Shown here: positions 35,424-47,845 of the stretch, piece by piece | How the letters are laid out: every line of letters starts with the position of its first letter | Position numbering within the stretch: position 1 is the first letter of the stretch | NCBI GenBank assembly: GCA_021808665.1 | Contig: JAKBBA010000008.1 | Coordinates: forward strand, 1 to 64,000 | DNA from: Actinomycetes bacterium | GTDB lineage: Bacteria > Actinomycetota > Acidimicrobiia > Acidimicrobiales > Palsa-688 | Length of the DNA: 64,000 nt | Direction: 5' to 3' | Notes under the pieces: model-generated | The model's input: only the letters and a program-made list of their open reading frames with translations | The model's database searches: none | Told to the model about the DNA's origin: nothing | Program-made: the position numbers and the translations under genes

Positions 35424-36158
35424 TTAGAACAGCCTTGCGGTGAGGGCCTTGCGGTAGGTGGCCGTGCGAGGATCTTCCGGTCCGAGGATCTCCAGCAGGT
35501 CGATGAACTCCTGCCTGGCTGCTTCGTCGCCTCGAACCTTTTCGAGTAGCGCGTCGAGGCGAGCTTCGACGCCCTCGCCGGAGGTCGATTGCGCTTCGTC
35601 GGCTTCACCCCCCAGGCGTGCCTCTGCTGCGATCCGCCTGGATTCGGGGGACTCCGGCAGCTTGGCGAGGAGGCGTAACGCCTCGTCGCGGCGCGAGCTG
35701 TCACCCCGGTCAGTGGCGAGGATTGCTGCGAGGCCGAGCAGGGCCTTCTCGTTGGCCGGCTCCAGATCCAAGGCGCTACGCAGCGACGCCTCGTCGCCTC
35801 GTTCGATCAGCAGCTCCACCTCGCTCGGGGCCCGGCTCAGGCCGGCCACCCAGGACCTGACGGCCGGTTCTGGCAGGGCGCCTACGAAACTGTCGAGCAC
35901 CTTTCGGTCCTTGATGGCGTACACGGCGGGGATCGACTGCACCTGGAATGTCGCCGCTGCACGCGGGTTGGCGTCGACGTCTATCTTGACTAGCTCGACG
36001 CCGTCGGCCTCTCCGACTACCTTCTCCAAGATGGGGCCCAGAACCCGGCACGGTCCGCACCACGAAGCCCAAAGGTCTACGACTACCGTGACGCCCGTCG
36101 AGCGGGCGAGGACGTCAGCTTCGAATGTGGCGTCGGTTACGTCGGTGACTGTTGCCAT
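35424..36158 (-). CDS. thioredoxin-TPR co-chaperone, CnoX/YbbN type
   Basis: 244 residues. The thioredoxin domain (1-108) has WASWCGPC with both active-site cysteines (34 and 37). A C-terminal TPR-like helical domain (about 112-240) has repeats LIERGDEASLRSALDLEP and LLGLAAILATDRGD. YbbN/CnoX proteins hold unfolding clients, some lacking the redox motif; here it is intact. Residue spacing and length match actinobacterial members. It lies about 60 bases upstream of the folP2-like gene and is divergent from the APH-like gene. Confidence 0.92.
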   Translation of the reverse strand: MATVTDVTDATFEADVLARSTGVTVVVDLWASWCGPCRVLGPILEKVVGEADGVELVKIDVDANPRAAATFQVQSIPAVYAIKDRKVLDSFVGALPEPAVRSWVAGLSRAPSEVELLIERGDEASLRSALDLEPANEKALLGLAAILATDRGDSSRRDEALRLLAKLPESPESRRIAAEARLGGEADEAQSTSGEGVEARLDALLEKVRGDEAARQEFIDLLEILGPEDPRTATYRKALTARLF

Positions 36159-36284
36159 TTCGCTCCCTACCGGCCGCCAGCAGGCGGCACTTTAGATCCG
36201 ATCAGTTCCAGTACCCCGTGACCGTCCGGACGGATGGAGGTCCGGGTATGCACAGATTGGGATTTTCGCAATAGCTTTGGGGAC

Positions 36285-37349
36285 ATGAACTCCGCTCAGA
36301 GTACCGAAATGCCGAGGGGAATCGACGCCGAGCGGGTCAACGCATGGTTCGCGGGCAGCGTCCCCGCGGCCCTGCCGCCCCTCTCGTACTCTTTGGTGGC
36401 CGGGGGACGCTCGAACCTGACCTATGTCGCTACCGACAGCCGAGGCGAAAGGTTCGTGCTTCGCCGCCCGCCGACCGGCCACCTGCTTCCCAAAGCGCAC
36501 GACATGCACAGGGAGCACCGGATCATCTCGGCTCTGGGCCCGGCCGGGATTCCGGTCCCCCCCGCCTTAGGGCTGTGCGAAGACCCCGAGGTGACCGGCG
36601 CGCCTTTCTACGTCATGGGTTTCGTGGACGGGGTGATCGCCCGCAACGAGGACGACGTGGCGGCCCTCTTGGACCAAGACGCCCGGGAGAAGGTCAGCTT
36701 CGCCCTGATAGACACGCTCGCTGACATTCACATGGTCGACCCAGACGCCGTCGGGCTGGGTGAACTGGGGCGTAAGGATGGCTACATCGCACGCCAGCTG
36801 AGCCGCTGGTATTCGAACTACAAGGCTGCGAACGACGGCCGTGGGGGCACGCCGCTGGCGTCGATGGACTCCCTGCACAGCCGGCTGGCGGCTTCCATAC
36901 CCGACCAGGCCCGCTCTGGGATCGTCCACGGCGACTACCGCCTCGACAACTGTGTGGTCTCCCCCGACGGGCAGCGAGTGCGGGCGGTTCTCGACTGGGA
37001 GCTGTGCACCCTTGGGGATCCGCTCGCGGATCTAGGCCAACTCTTGTCGTACTGGCCCGAACCTGGCGAGCGCTCCGCCCTCGGTCACGCTGCGACGGCC
37101 ATGCCGGGATTCGCCAGCCGGGACCAGCTCGTTCGCCGCTACGGCGAACGCACCGGCGTCGACCTGAGCGCGCTCGGCTTCTACGTGGCCTTCGCCTACT
37201 GGAAGTTGGCTTGCATCCTCGAAGGCGTCTACGCCCGCTACCTCGGCGGGGCGATGGGCGACGACGGTTTCGACTTCAGCTCCTACCCTGATTCGATCGC
37301 CTGGCTCGCTCAGCGCTCGGAGCAGGCCGCCGACGAAGTGGGCATCTGA
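36285..37349 (+). CDS. APH/ChoK-like phosphotransferase
   Basis: 354 residues from ATG 36285 (MNSAQSTEMPRGIDAERV); an open frame to 36234 is not family-like. The kinase-like fold has the ATP-binding region (LVAGGRSNLTYVATDSRGERFVLRR), the catalytic IVHGDYRLDNCVV and the metal-binding LDWELCTLGDPLADLG. It belongs to the acyl-CoA-dehydrogenase-associated (ACAD10/11-like) aminoglycoside phosphotransferase group, which phosphorylate small hydroxylated compounds such as hydroxyacyl-CoA in animals. No antibiotic resistance role is implied. The substrate is unknown and there is no acyl-CoA dehydrogenase nearby. Confidence 0.88.
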   Translation: MNSAQSTEMPRGIDAERVNAWFAGSVPAALPPLSYSLVAGGRSNLTYVATDSRGERFVLRRPPTGHLLPKAHDMHREHRIISALGPAGIPVPPALGLCEDPEVTGAPFYVMGFVDGVIARNEDDVAALLDQDAREKVSFALIDTLADIHMVDPDAVGLGELGRKDGYIARQLSRWYSNYKAANDGRGGTPLASMDSLHSRLAASIPDQARSGIVHGDYRLDNCVVSPDGQRVRAVLDWELCTLGDPLADLGQLLSYWPEPGERSALGHAATAMPGFASRDQLVRRYGERTGVDLSALGFYVAFAYWKLACILEGVYARYLGGAMGDDGFDFSSYPDSIAWLAQRSEQAADEVGI

Positions 37350-37454
37350 GGCCCCCAGGGTCGCACCCCGGCATCGGCGGGAGAGTCCCCTAAGGCTCGA
37401 CGGGCGGATCGTGGAGGAGCCCGTGGCCGCGCGACAGGCTCCGCGTGCACCAAA

Positions 37455-38342
37455 ATGGATGATATGAGCGAGACCCGACCTCCCCTGGCCACGATAAGCG
37501 CATGGCCCTCGGTCGAGCGCCCGATCATGGTGATGTGCTTGGACGGGTGGATCGACGCTGGCGCGGCGGCGGCCGGCGCTCTCGGCGCCCTCACGGCTTC
37601 GACGCAGAGCACTCTGGTGGCGACGTTCGACTCCGACGAGTTGATCGACTTTCGCGCCCGCCGCCCGACGCTACGGATCGTGAACGGGGTCGACGAGCAG
37701 CTGCGCTGGCCTGAGATCACCGTCCACTCCTCGGTTAACAGGACCGGACGTACCGTGCTCACGCTGTCAGGCCCCGAGCCGGATATGCAGTGGCGTCGCT
37801 TCACTACTGAGGTCGTTGCCCTGGCAAGCCGCTTGGAGGTGGAGCTCGTCGTCGGCTTGGGCGCCTTCCCAGCCCCGGTCCCCCACACCCGGCCTGTACG
37901 TCTCGTGGGCACGTCGCCGAACCCGGAGCTTGCGGCGCGAGTCGGCGTCCTGCCGGCCAGCATCGAGGTGCCCTCGGGCGTTCAAGGAGCCCTCGAAGTG
38001 GCCTTCGGAGAGGCTTCGATCCCCGCCGTCGGCCTGTGGGCACGAGTTCCCCACTACGTCGCCGCCATGCCCTACCCGGCCGCTTCCGCAGCATTGCTGG
38101 AAGGCCTGGGGCGTATAGCCGAGATCGAAGTGGACTCCAAGGCCCTTCACGCTTCGGCGAGCGTCACCAACCAGCAGATAGGCCAGCTTCTCGCAGGCAG
38201 CGACGAGCACACCGCCCTCGTACGCCAGCTCGAAGAGCAAGCCGACCAGGAGCTGATGAGCGGCGCTGCCGACTTCGGGGACCTCCCCTCCGGCGACGAG
38301 CTTGCCGCCGAGTTGGAGCGTTTCCTACGCGGCGAAACGTGA
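37455..38342 (+). CDS. PAC2-family protein
   Basis: 295 residues. The PAC2 fold (proteasome assembly chaperone 2 family) shows the family blocks MVMCLDGWIDAGAAAAGALG, the ELVVGLGAFPAPVPHTRPVR region and GLWARVPHYVAAMPYPAASA. Most actinobacteria encode one or two such proteins; a role in proteasome-related assembly has been suggested but not shown for bacterial members. The C-terminal helix-rich region (about 235-290) is acidic. It starts at ATG 37455 (or 37464). Confidence 0.9.
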   Translation: MDDMSETRPPLATISAWPSVERPIMVMCLDGWIDAGAAAAGALGALTASTQSTLVATFDSDELIDFRARRPTLRIVNGVDEQLRWPEITVHSSVNRTGRTVLTLSGPEPDMQWRRFTTEVVALASRLEVELVVGLGAFPAPVPHTRPVRLVGTSPNPELAARVGVLPASIEVPSGVQGALEVAFGEASIPAVGLWARVPHYVAAMPYPAASAALLEGLGRIAEIEVDSKALHASASVTNQQIGQLLAGSDEHTALVRQLEEQADQELMSGAADFGDLPSGDELAAELERFLRGET

Positions 38343-38404
38343 ACCGACCCCCTCGCATAGCCCGGCCCGCTCGCATGGCAGGTCCGGCCCTGCCACGGCG
38401 CGGG

Positions 38405-40894
<2,490 letters not shown>

Positions 40895-40964
40895 GCCACC
40901 AGGGTAGTTACCCTCGACGTGCCCCACCGCCACGGCAGGGCTGCTAGAGTCTCATCTGCCTTCT

Positions 40965-41041
<77 letters not shown>

Positions 41042-41243
41042 CCCCTAACCAGGAGTTTTACCCTCGGGAGGGCCTCGTAGATTCGCCCGGTTAAAGGGCC
41101 TGGCGGCCAAGCGGGCAGGGTGCCGCTCGGCGCAACGCGGGCCTACCGGGGCGTCTACCGATTGATCGAACGGGCTAGGAATGACACCGCGTGAGGTCAG
41201 GACTATTTTTTTCGACGCGCTCATACCGCCGACGTGATGAACT

Positions 41244-43139
41244 ATGTCCATGCCCTCCAACATCACCATCGCGCGGACCGCTCTGGACGGGTACCCGGAT
41301 GTCTACACTCCCCTAGCCCTGTCGACTCTGGAAGCGCTGGCTCCTCTCGACGGCCGTCGCTTCGAGCTCATGGATTCGCGAATGCAACGCCGCCGTCGCC
41401 GAGCAGCGGAGCGCGAACACCTCAGCTTCCTACCCGAGACCTCGGTGATCGACGGGACCTCTATCACAGTTGCCGATGCTCGAGCCGGCCGCTTCGAGGG
41501 AGCGCCGATCCCCCACGACCTGCGCCGCCAGTGGATCCAGGGCACCGGGCCGGCAACCAAGCCCCGCGCGTCCACGCCGGTGGGGTTGCGCAACGTCGCC
41601 TACGCGCTGCTGTCGGGGGCCGACGGCTGGATGTTCGACGGCGAGGACGCTCTGGGCCAGGTCGACACCATGTCCTTGGACAACCTCCGGAATATGAAGC
41701 TGGCCTTCGCCGGGGACCCGCTGTTCCACGAGGTCGCCGAGGTTGTCGCCGGGGAGATGAACAGGTGGGCCGTCGGCTTCCACGGCCGGGAGATCATCGC
41801 CGACTGGCGGGAGCAGCTGGAAGTTACCACGCGCATCTTCAGGGCCCGCGGCCTCCACCTCGACGATCGCCACATCACCCATCAAGACGGCCGTGGCTAC
41901 TCCGCCAGCATGGCGGACGCTGCGCTCTACCTCGCCAACAACGCAGAGACGTTGCTCTCCCAGAATCGCTCGGTGGTGCTGTACCTGCCTAAGATCCAGA
42001 CCGCCTCGGAGGCTGCGCACTGGGCCAGCATTCTCGACGCGATCGAAGACCACCTCGGCCTCGACCGAGGGACCGTGGTCGTCTACATCCTCGTCGAACA
42101 GCTCGAAGCGTGCTTCCAACTCATGGAGATCCGGGCCGCCCTCGGGCGTCACTTCGTTGGTTTCAACACCGGCCGGTGGGACTACATCAACTCGGTGTCG
42201 GACGCCCTCGCCTGGGACCCCGGCTTCGTGAACCCCAACATCGACGCGATCACAATGACCTACGGATACATGCGGGTCTACGAAGAGCGCGTCCGGCGCG
42301 CCGTCAACACGCCCGACCTGAACGGCCGCTATGCGCTTTGGCAAGGCGGCATGGAAGCGAACATACCGGTCGGCACCGACGCTGCCGTCGACGCCGCCAT
42401 GAAACGAGCGGTGTCGGGCGGGCGGCGCGAGCAGAAGGAGGGCGCCTCCGGGAAGTGGGTGGCCCACTGGAAGATGGTGCACGTCATGCGTCCGGTGTGG
42501 GAGGAGGTGGGAGAAGACAACCAGCTCGGCCGGCAGTTCCCTCCGCTCACCTACACGGCTCGGGACGCCGAGGATCTGAGGACGCTAGACGAAGCGCCTC
42601 GCACGGTTCGGGGTGCCCGCGACCTGATCAGCGTAGGCCTTCAGTACGGCAACGCCTTCGGTCGAGGGTTCCAGGCTGCAGCTCTCAAGCCAGCCGACTT
42701 CTTCGGCGACGACAGCGTCTTGTACCTCATGGAGGACGCTGCGACCGGTGAGATCCGCCTGTCCGTGCTCTGGGAATGGCTCCACAAGAAAGCGGCGTTC
42801 AGCGAAGACGACCCCGACAGCGGGGTCAAGGCGGGCCACCCACTGACGCGCGAGTTGTTCCTGCGACTATTGGAAGAAGAGCACGCCAAGCTCCTGCGAG
42901 CCGGCGGTAACGACGTGCACGACGACTCGAAGGCCACGACCCTGCCCATCGCCAAAGCGATTGTGGAGGCCTACGTGCTCGAAACAGTGAAGGCGCCCTG
43001 GTACATCGACCTCCTCAACGTCAACCTCAACGTCACCGACCTCTCCGTAGCCGAGGAGCGGATCCGAAAGTTCCTCGACGCGTTCGCCCAAGACGGCACC
43101 CGCATCACCCGCAACGTCGATTTCGACACCGAGAAATGA
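41244..43139 (+). CDS. aceB: malate synthase
   Basis: 631 residues, longer than type A (about 530) and shorter than type G (about 720). The family blocks are clear: [20 protein letters not shown], the glyoxylate/Mg2+ Glu in [20 protein letters not shown] and [20 protein letters not shown]. It condenses glyoxylate with acetyl-CoA to malate. Its stop overlaps the isocitrate lyase start by 4 bases, forming a two-gene glyoxylate operon that lets the cell grow on acetate or fatty acids. The 200 bases upstream, after the tRNA, hold an AT-rich TTTTTTT run (41205-41215) but no clear promoter. Confidence 0.9.
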   Translation: MSMPSNITIARTALDGYPDVYTPLALSTLEALAPLDGRRFELMDSRMQRRRRRAAEREHLSFLPETSVIDGTSITVADARAGRFEGAPIPHDLRRQWIQGTGPATKPRASTPVGLRNVAYALLSGADGWMFDGEDALGQVDTMSLDNLRNMKLAFAGDPLFHEVAEVVAGEMNRWAVGFHGREIIADWREQLEVTTRIFRARGLHLDDRHITHQDGRGYSASMADAALYLANNAETLLSQNRSVVLYLPKIQTASEAAHWASILDAIEDHLGLDRGTVVVYILVEQLEACFQLMEIRAALGRHFVGFNTGRWDYINSVSDALAWDPGFVNPNIDAITMTYGYMRVYEERVRRAVNTPDLNGRYALWQGGMEANIPVGTDAAVDAAMKRAVSGGRREQKEGASGKWVAHWKMVHVMRPVWEEVGEDNQLGRQFPPLTYTARDAEDLRTLDEAPRTVRGARDLISVGLQYGNAFGRGFQAAALKPADFFGDDSVLYLMEDAATGEIRLSVLWEWLHKKAAFSEDDPDSGVKAGHPLTRELFLRLLEEEHAKLLRAGGNDVHDDSKATTLPIAKAIVEAYVLETVKAPWYIDLLNVNLNVTDLSVAEERIRKFLDAFAQDGTRITRNVDFDTEK

Positions 43140-45415
43140 AAGAATCCACCATGACATTCGACGACAACGTCGCTGCCGCTCGCAGCTACATGGAAAGTGA
43201 CCGCTTCAGCGGCATAACCCGCCTCTATTCGGCCCGTCAAGTGGCCGAGCAGCAGGGGAGCATCGAGAGCGGCTACCCGGTCGCCCGGGCAAACGCCGCC
43301 GCGTTCTACGACCGTCTACGGGAGCTCTTCTCGGCGCGCAAGTCGATCACCACTTTCGGCCCCTACTCGCCTAGCCAGGCCGTGACGATGAAGCGGATGG
43401 GTATCGAGGGCATCTACCTTGGTGGCTGGGCGACCTCGGCGAAGGGCTCGATTCAGGAGGACCCAGGTGCCGATCTGGCCAGCTACCCGCTCTCCCAGGT
43501 GCCCGACGAGGCATCCGCGATTGTGCGCGCCCTATTGACCGCAGACAAGAACCAGACTTACCAGCGGTCGCGCTTGTCGGCAGCCGAACTTGCGAGCGCC
43601 CCCGAACCGATCGACTACCGACCGTTTATCATCGCCGACGCCGACACCGGTCACGGCGGCGATGCTGCCGTGAGGAACCTGATCCGCCGCTTCGTCGAGG
43701 TCGGGGTCACCGGCTACCACATAGAAGACCAGCGCCCCGGCACCAAGAAGTGCGGCCACCAAGGCGGCAAGGTCCTCGTCGGAGTGGACGAGCAGATCAA
43801 ACGCCTGAACACCGCCCGCTTCCAACTCGACGTGATGCGGGTACCGGGCATCATCGTGGCCCGAACCGACGCTGAAGCAGCGAACCTGCTCGACAGCAGC
43901 GGCGACGAGCGGGACCACCCCTTCATCCTCGGAGCGACACGCGCCGACGTCCCGTCGTACAAACTGACGACGCTGGCTCTGATGCGCGCCTTCTACAACG
44001 CAGGAGCCCGTATCTTTAACGGATTCACGCTTTACAAGGTCACCGACAAGGAATATGCAGCGGCCGACGAGTGGCTTGAGCGCACGGGCATCGCCGCGTT
44101 GGCCCGTGCCGCAGCCGAAGATACTGCCGGTGCCGACGAGCCTGTAGTAGAGCGGGCCTACGACAAGGTCGCCAACGAGATGGTCGGACGTTGGGAGGTC
44201 GAGTCAGGTCTCATGACCATCGGCGAGGCGGTATTGGCCGCTTTGAAGAGCCGTTTGGAGGATGGCGACGAGGCACCCGTCAGCGAGGACGACTGGGTCG
44301 CCTTCGCCCGAACGGCGTCGTTTTGGGCTGTGCGAGCCGAGGCGCGCGAGCTTGGCATCGACTTCTACTGGGACGCTGAGGTGGCCCGCACCCCTGAGGG
44401 CTTCTACCAGGTTCGCGGCGGGTTGGACTACGCGGTCCGCAAGTCCCTGTCGGTCGCTGCGTACGCTGACCTGGTGTGGATGGAGACTGCGTCCGCGGAT
44501 ATCCGCGAGGCGCAGGAGTTCGCCGAGGCTATCCACGCGGAGTTCCCCGACAAGATGCTCGCCTACAACCTTTCGCCGTCGTTCAACTGGGACTCGACCG
44601 GCATGACCGACGAGGAGATGCGCGAGTTCCCCAAGAAGTTGGGCGAGGCGGGCTTCGTGTTCAACTTCATCACCTACGGCGGCCACCAGATCGACGGTGT
44701 CGCAGCCGAAGAGTTCGCAACGGCCCTGCGGGAGGACGGCATGCTGGCCCTGGCTCAGATCCAACGCAAGATCCGCCTGCTCGAGTCACCCTACCGTACA
44801 CCGCAGACCCTCGTCGGCGGGCCACGCCTCGACGCCGCTTTGGCGGCGTCGTCGGCGCGTACAGCGACGACGAAAGCCATGGGGAAAGGCTCGACGCAGG
44901 TCCAGCACCTGGCGCAAACCGAGCTTCCCAAGAAAGTTCTCGAAGACTGGCTCGCCGAGTGGAGGCAGGTCTACGGCTTCGAGGAGCCGCTCACGGTACG
45001 TCTGCGGCCGAGCCGCGAGGGTGCTGACGTCCTCGAACTGTCGGTGCTGGGCGCCGGTGGCGACGACGACCGAAGAGCCAACTTGATCTTCGCTTTGATC
45101 ACTGATCGCCACGGGCAGGTGATCCTTTCGGTCCGGGACCAGAACACGTTCGGCTCCGAGCTGCGCCAAAAGCGTCTGATGACCCTGCTTCACCTCTACG
45201 TCCTCAAGCGCTACCGGGTGTCCACCGTCCACTACGTCACACCGACCGAAGACAACGACAATCAGACCAAGAGAATGGCCGAGCAGGGCATCTACAGCGC
45301 CGTGAACACCGAGGTCGGCCAGATCATCGTCGCCAAGGTCAACACCACAACAGTCGACACTCTCGCCGACAACGTGGCCGGTGCCCTCAGCAAGCTCATC
45401 CGCAAGGAGGACTGA
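43136..45415 (+). CDS. aceA: isocitrate lyase, ICL2/AceA2 type
   Basis: 759 residues, close to the long mycobacterial ICL2 (about 766) rather than the 430-residue ICL1. The catalytic loop [11 protein letters not shown] is present; substrate and Mg2+ residues lie in [20 protein letters not shown]. The long C-terminal region (about 600-759) is the extra domain of ICL2, regulatory in mycobacteria where it responds to acetyl-CoA. It splits isocitrate to glyoxylate and succinate. Starts at ATG 43136 (4-base overlap) or ATG 43151. Confidence 0.93.
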   Translation: MKESTMTFDDNVAAARSYMESDRFSGITRLYSARQVAEQQGSIESGYPVARANAAAFYDRLRELFSARKSITTFGPYSPSQAVTMKRMGIEGIYLGGWATSAKGSIQEDPGADLASYPLSQVPDEASAIVRALLTADKNQTYQRSRLSAAELASAPEPIDYRPFIIADADTGHGGDAAVRNLIRRFVEVGVTGYHIEDQRPGTKKCGHQGGKVLVGVDEQIKRLNTARFQLDVMRVPGIIVARTDAEAANLLDSSGDERDHPFILGATRADVPSYKLTTLALMRAFYNAGARIFNGFTLYKVTDKEYAAADEWLERTGIAALARAAAEDTAGADEPVVERAYDKVANEMVGRWEVESGLMTIGEAVLAALKSRLEDGDEAPVSEDDWVAFARTASFWAVRAEARELGIDFYWDAEVARTPEGFYQVRGGLDYAVRKSLSVAAYADLVWMETASADIREAQEFAEAIHAEFPDKMLAYNLSPSFNWDSTGMTDEEMREFPKKLGEAGFVFNFITYGGHQIDGVAAEEFATALREDGMLALAQIQRKIRLLESPYRTPQTLVGGPRLDAALAASSARTATTKAMGKGSTQVQHLAQTELPKKVLEDWLAEWRQVYGFEEPLTVRLRPSREGADVLELSVLGAGGDDDRRANLIFALITDRHGQVILSVRDQNTFGSELRQKRLMTLLHLYVLKRYRVSTVHYVTPTEDNDNQTKRMAEQGIYSAVNTEVGQIIVAKVNTTTVDTLADNVAGALSKLIRKED

Positions 45416-45519
45416 GGGGATAGCCCGCTCCCGCCACCGGCCGGGCTCACGGCGGGCCTGCGCGATCTTTGAGCCCAAACTGCCCTCGTCTGCGGTCGCC
45501 GGCGGGTAGCTTGTCGATC

Positions 45520-46299
45520 ATGGCCTGGGTCGAGCGCAGCGGGTTCCGTCTCTACGCTGAGCGCGCCGGTGCCGGCCCTGCGCTGCTGTACATCAGCGGC
45601 ACCGGCGGAGACCTGCGCAACCGGCCCAACGGTTTCGACACTCCCGGTGTAGGTTCGTTCGATTGCGTCTGCTACGACCAGCGGGGTCTCGGCCGCAGCG
45701 GCCGCCCAAAGGACTCTTACACCATGGCCGATTTCGCGGACGACGCGGCTGCGATGCTCGACTGGGCGGGGTGGTCACGTGCTGCGGTGCTGGGAGTCTC
45801 CTTCGGCGGCATGGTCGCCCAGGAGCTCATCTTGCGCCACCCGGACCGGGTGAGCAGAGCTGTCCTGGCTTGCACGTCGAGTGGAGGCATAGGCGGGTCT
45901 TCGTATCCACTCCACGAACTAGCGACACTCCGACCTGAACAGCGCGCGGCTAAGACGGCCGAGCTGATCGACACCCGCTGGGCGAACCCAGCGAACCCCG
46001 ACCCGCTACGCAAGACAACGCTGAGCAGCCTCGGCGCGGCCCGCGCCCTCGACGGTGGCGCTATAGCGCAACTCCAAGCCCGCCGAGGCCACGACACCTG
46101 GGATCGCCTCGCCGGCGTAACCTGCCCGGTGCTGGTGGCCGCGGGACGCTACGACGGGATCGCCCCGCTCGCCAACGCCGAGGCGTTGGCCGCCCGAATC
46201 CCCCGAGCCCGCCTCGAAGTCTTCGAAGGGGGCCACTTGTTCTTAGCCCAGGACCCTTCCGCTGCGACGAAGATCACGGCGTTCCTCGCCGCCTCGTAA
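45520..46299 (+). CDS. alpha/beta hydrolase
   Basis: 259 residues from ATG 45520. Nucleophile elbow GVSFGGM, oxyanion region YISGTGGDLRN, acid Asp in GRYDGIAPL and catalytic His in EGGHLFLAQ give a complete Ser-Asp-His triad. No signal peptide. It resembles the 3-oxoadipate enol-lactonase/proline-iminopeptidase-like group, but the substrate cannot be read from sequence. It lies about 100 bases after isocitrate lyase and is convergent with the EAL gene. Confidence 0.87.
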   Translation: MAWVERSGFRLYAERAGAGPALLYISGTGGDLRNRPNGFDTPGVGSFDCVCYDQRGLGRSGRPKDSYTMADFADDAAAMLDWAGWSRAAVLGVSFGGMVAQELILRHPDRVSRAVLACTSSGGIGGSSYPLHELATLRPEQRAAKTAELIDTRWANPANPDPLRKTTLSSLGAARALDGGAIAQLQARRGHDTWDRLAGVTCPVLVAAGRYDGIAPLANAEALAARIPRARLEVFEGGHLFLAQDPSAATKITAFLAAS

Positions 46300-46366
46300 G
46301 CCCAGCCCCGGCAGCGCAGGCGCTGTACCGGCAGTGCAGGCGCCATCCGGGACGAAATGTCACCGG

Positions 46367-47770
46367 CTATGAAGCCTCGTGGCAGTCTGCGGCCGGCGGG
46401 CTTATCCGGGCCGCCATCGAGCGAGCGGCCGCTGTTACGGTGTTCCTGTCATAGGTCAGCACATAGCGGAACCTTCGCTGCAAGTCGGGGGAGTCGTCGC
46501 CCAGGTCCGAGGCCAGCAAGGCGAAGGACTCCTGCGCTCCGACCACGACAACCGACCACTCCAGGCGCATCGGGTCGGTCCGGCTCAGCTCCACCCAGCG
46601 CATCCCAACCCGACCGGCCGGCGAGATGGCCGCCCCATCGCGCCCTGGCCTGCCCGTTCCGAAAGTGGCGACCAGAGGGGAGTTGCGCGACATCGCCTCG
46701 TAGCGAGCCTTAGTCAGCGAAGTCAGCCGGGCGTGGTCTTGAACTGCGGCGAACACCACCGGAGCTACCATCTGAAACGCCCGATCCTCCACATGACGTG
46801 CGATGCCTAACAGCAAACCTTTACGAGCCACCCTGACCCTGCTGTTCGCCTCCACGAGAGAGAATGGTGATGCTACGGGCCTCTCCGCTTTCATGGGCTC
46901 GAACGCAGCCTGGTGAGGGAGGTCCGAGGCGCTTAGCGGTCCCGGCCTGCCGAAATACCATCCCTGCCCGAGCGTAGCGCCGAGGGCGATGGCCTGTTCA
47001 AGGTGACCTCTGGTCTCGATGCCCTCCGCTAGGACCAAAGCGCCGCTGTGCTCGGCGTAAGCCTGGACCCCGGCAATGACCCTACTCTGGGTGGGTCCCG
47101 GCCATGCCTGCACCAAGCCTAGGTCGAGCTTTACCACGTCGGGCGATACAAGCGGCAGGAGAGCAAGAGCCGACGGGTCAGCACCTACGTCGTCGAGGGC
47201 GATTCCTATGCCTTCCCTGCGGGCCAGGGCGATCACGGACATCAGACCGGCCGGGTCGCCGCTCAAGGCTCGCTCTGTCAGCTCCAACGTCACCCGCAGC
47301 CTCCGCGAGGCTTGCTCGAACAGTCGGCTCGAACCTGCCCGTGCTAGACACCCGAGCGCTGCCGGTTCGACGTTGACGAACAGATGCTGACGGTCGGAAA
47401 GGCCCGCGTCGATTGCTCCTCTTATGGCGGCGAGCCTGCACGCCGAGTCTACTTCGGTGACGCGATCCCCGGCTCGGGCGAACACGTCGGCCGGCGAGTA
47501 ACCCAGGCGAGGCCACCTGGCCAGCGCTTCGAAGGCGACCACCGCACCTGTACCCAGGTCCACTATCGGCTGGTAGGCCGGGCGCAGCTGCTCGGGGTCG
47601 ATCAGAAGGTCGATCACCTCGTCGCTGTAGGCGAGCGTGCCGCCTCGGGCCTCCGAAAGCCCGGTGACCCAAGCCGAGGCGGTGCCGCCACCAGGCGAAG
47701 CGACACCCGTGTTCCTGGGCTCGCCGTGCGGCAGTTCGATCTCAGGTCGGCTTGTCGACGGCGACAGCAT
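46367..47770 (-). CDS. EAL-domain protein with C-terminal DICT-like domain
   Basis: 467 residues. The EAL domain (about 60-295) has EALARW (81-86), NVEP in place of the usual N(I/V)SP, ELTE, DDVGADPS (DDFG variant), VKLDL, AEGIE and LGQGWYFGRP; the metal- and base-binding residues (Glu of EAL, Asn, Glu, both Asp, Lys, Glu, Gln) all appear kept, so c-di-GMP phosphodiesterase activity is plausible. The C-terminal region (about 315-450) resembles the DICT sensory domain of diguanylate cyclase/two-component proteins. There is no GGDEF domain. It is divergent from the ThDP gene. Confidence 0.85.
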   Translation of the reverse strand: MLSPSTSRPEIELPHGEPRNTGVASPGGGTASAWVTGLSEARGGTLAYSDEVIDLLIDPEQLRPAYQPIVDLGTGAVVAFEALARWPRLGYSPADVFARAGDRVTEVDSACRLAAIRGAIDAGLSDRQHLFVNVEPAALGCLARAGSSRLFEQASRRLRVTLELTERALSGDPAGLMSVIALARREGIGIALDDVGADPSALALLPLVSPDVVKLDLGLVQAWPGPTQSRVIAGVQAYAEHSGALVLAEGIETRGHLEQAIALGATLGQGWYFGRPGPLSASDLPHQAAFEPMKAERPVASPFSLVEANSRVRVARKGLLLGIARHVEDRAFQMVAPVVFAAVQDHARLTSLTKARYEAMSRNSPLVATFGTGRPGRDGAAISPAGRVGMRWVELSRTDPMRLEWSVVVVGAQESFALLASDLGDDSPDLQRRFRYVLTYDRNTVTAAARSMAARISPPAADCHEAS

Positions 47771-47845
47771 TTGATAAGTCCTCGGTCACGTGAAATGAGG
47801 GCTTGAGCGATAGAACTCCGGCGGCGATGCCGCAGTCACTAGCGT

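Noticed and set aside
45421..45470. Possible hairpin after isocitrate lyase (AGCCCG ... CGGGCT)
   Set aside because: Competing GC-rich pairings and no T-tract; too weak to call a terminator.
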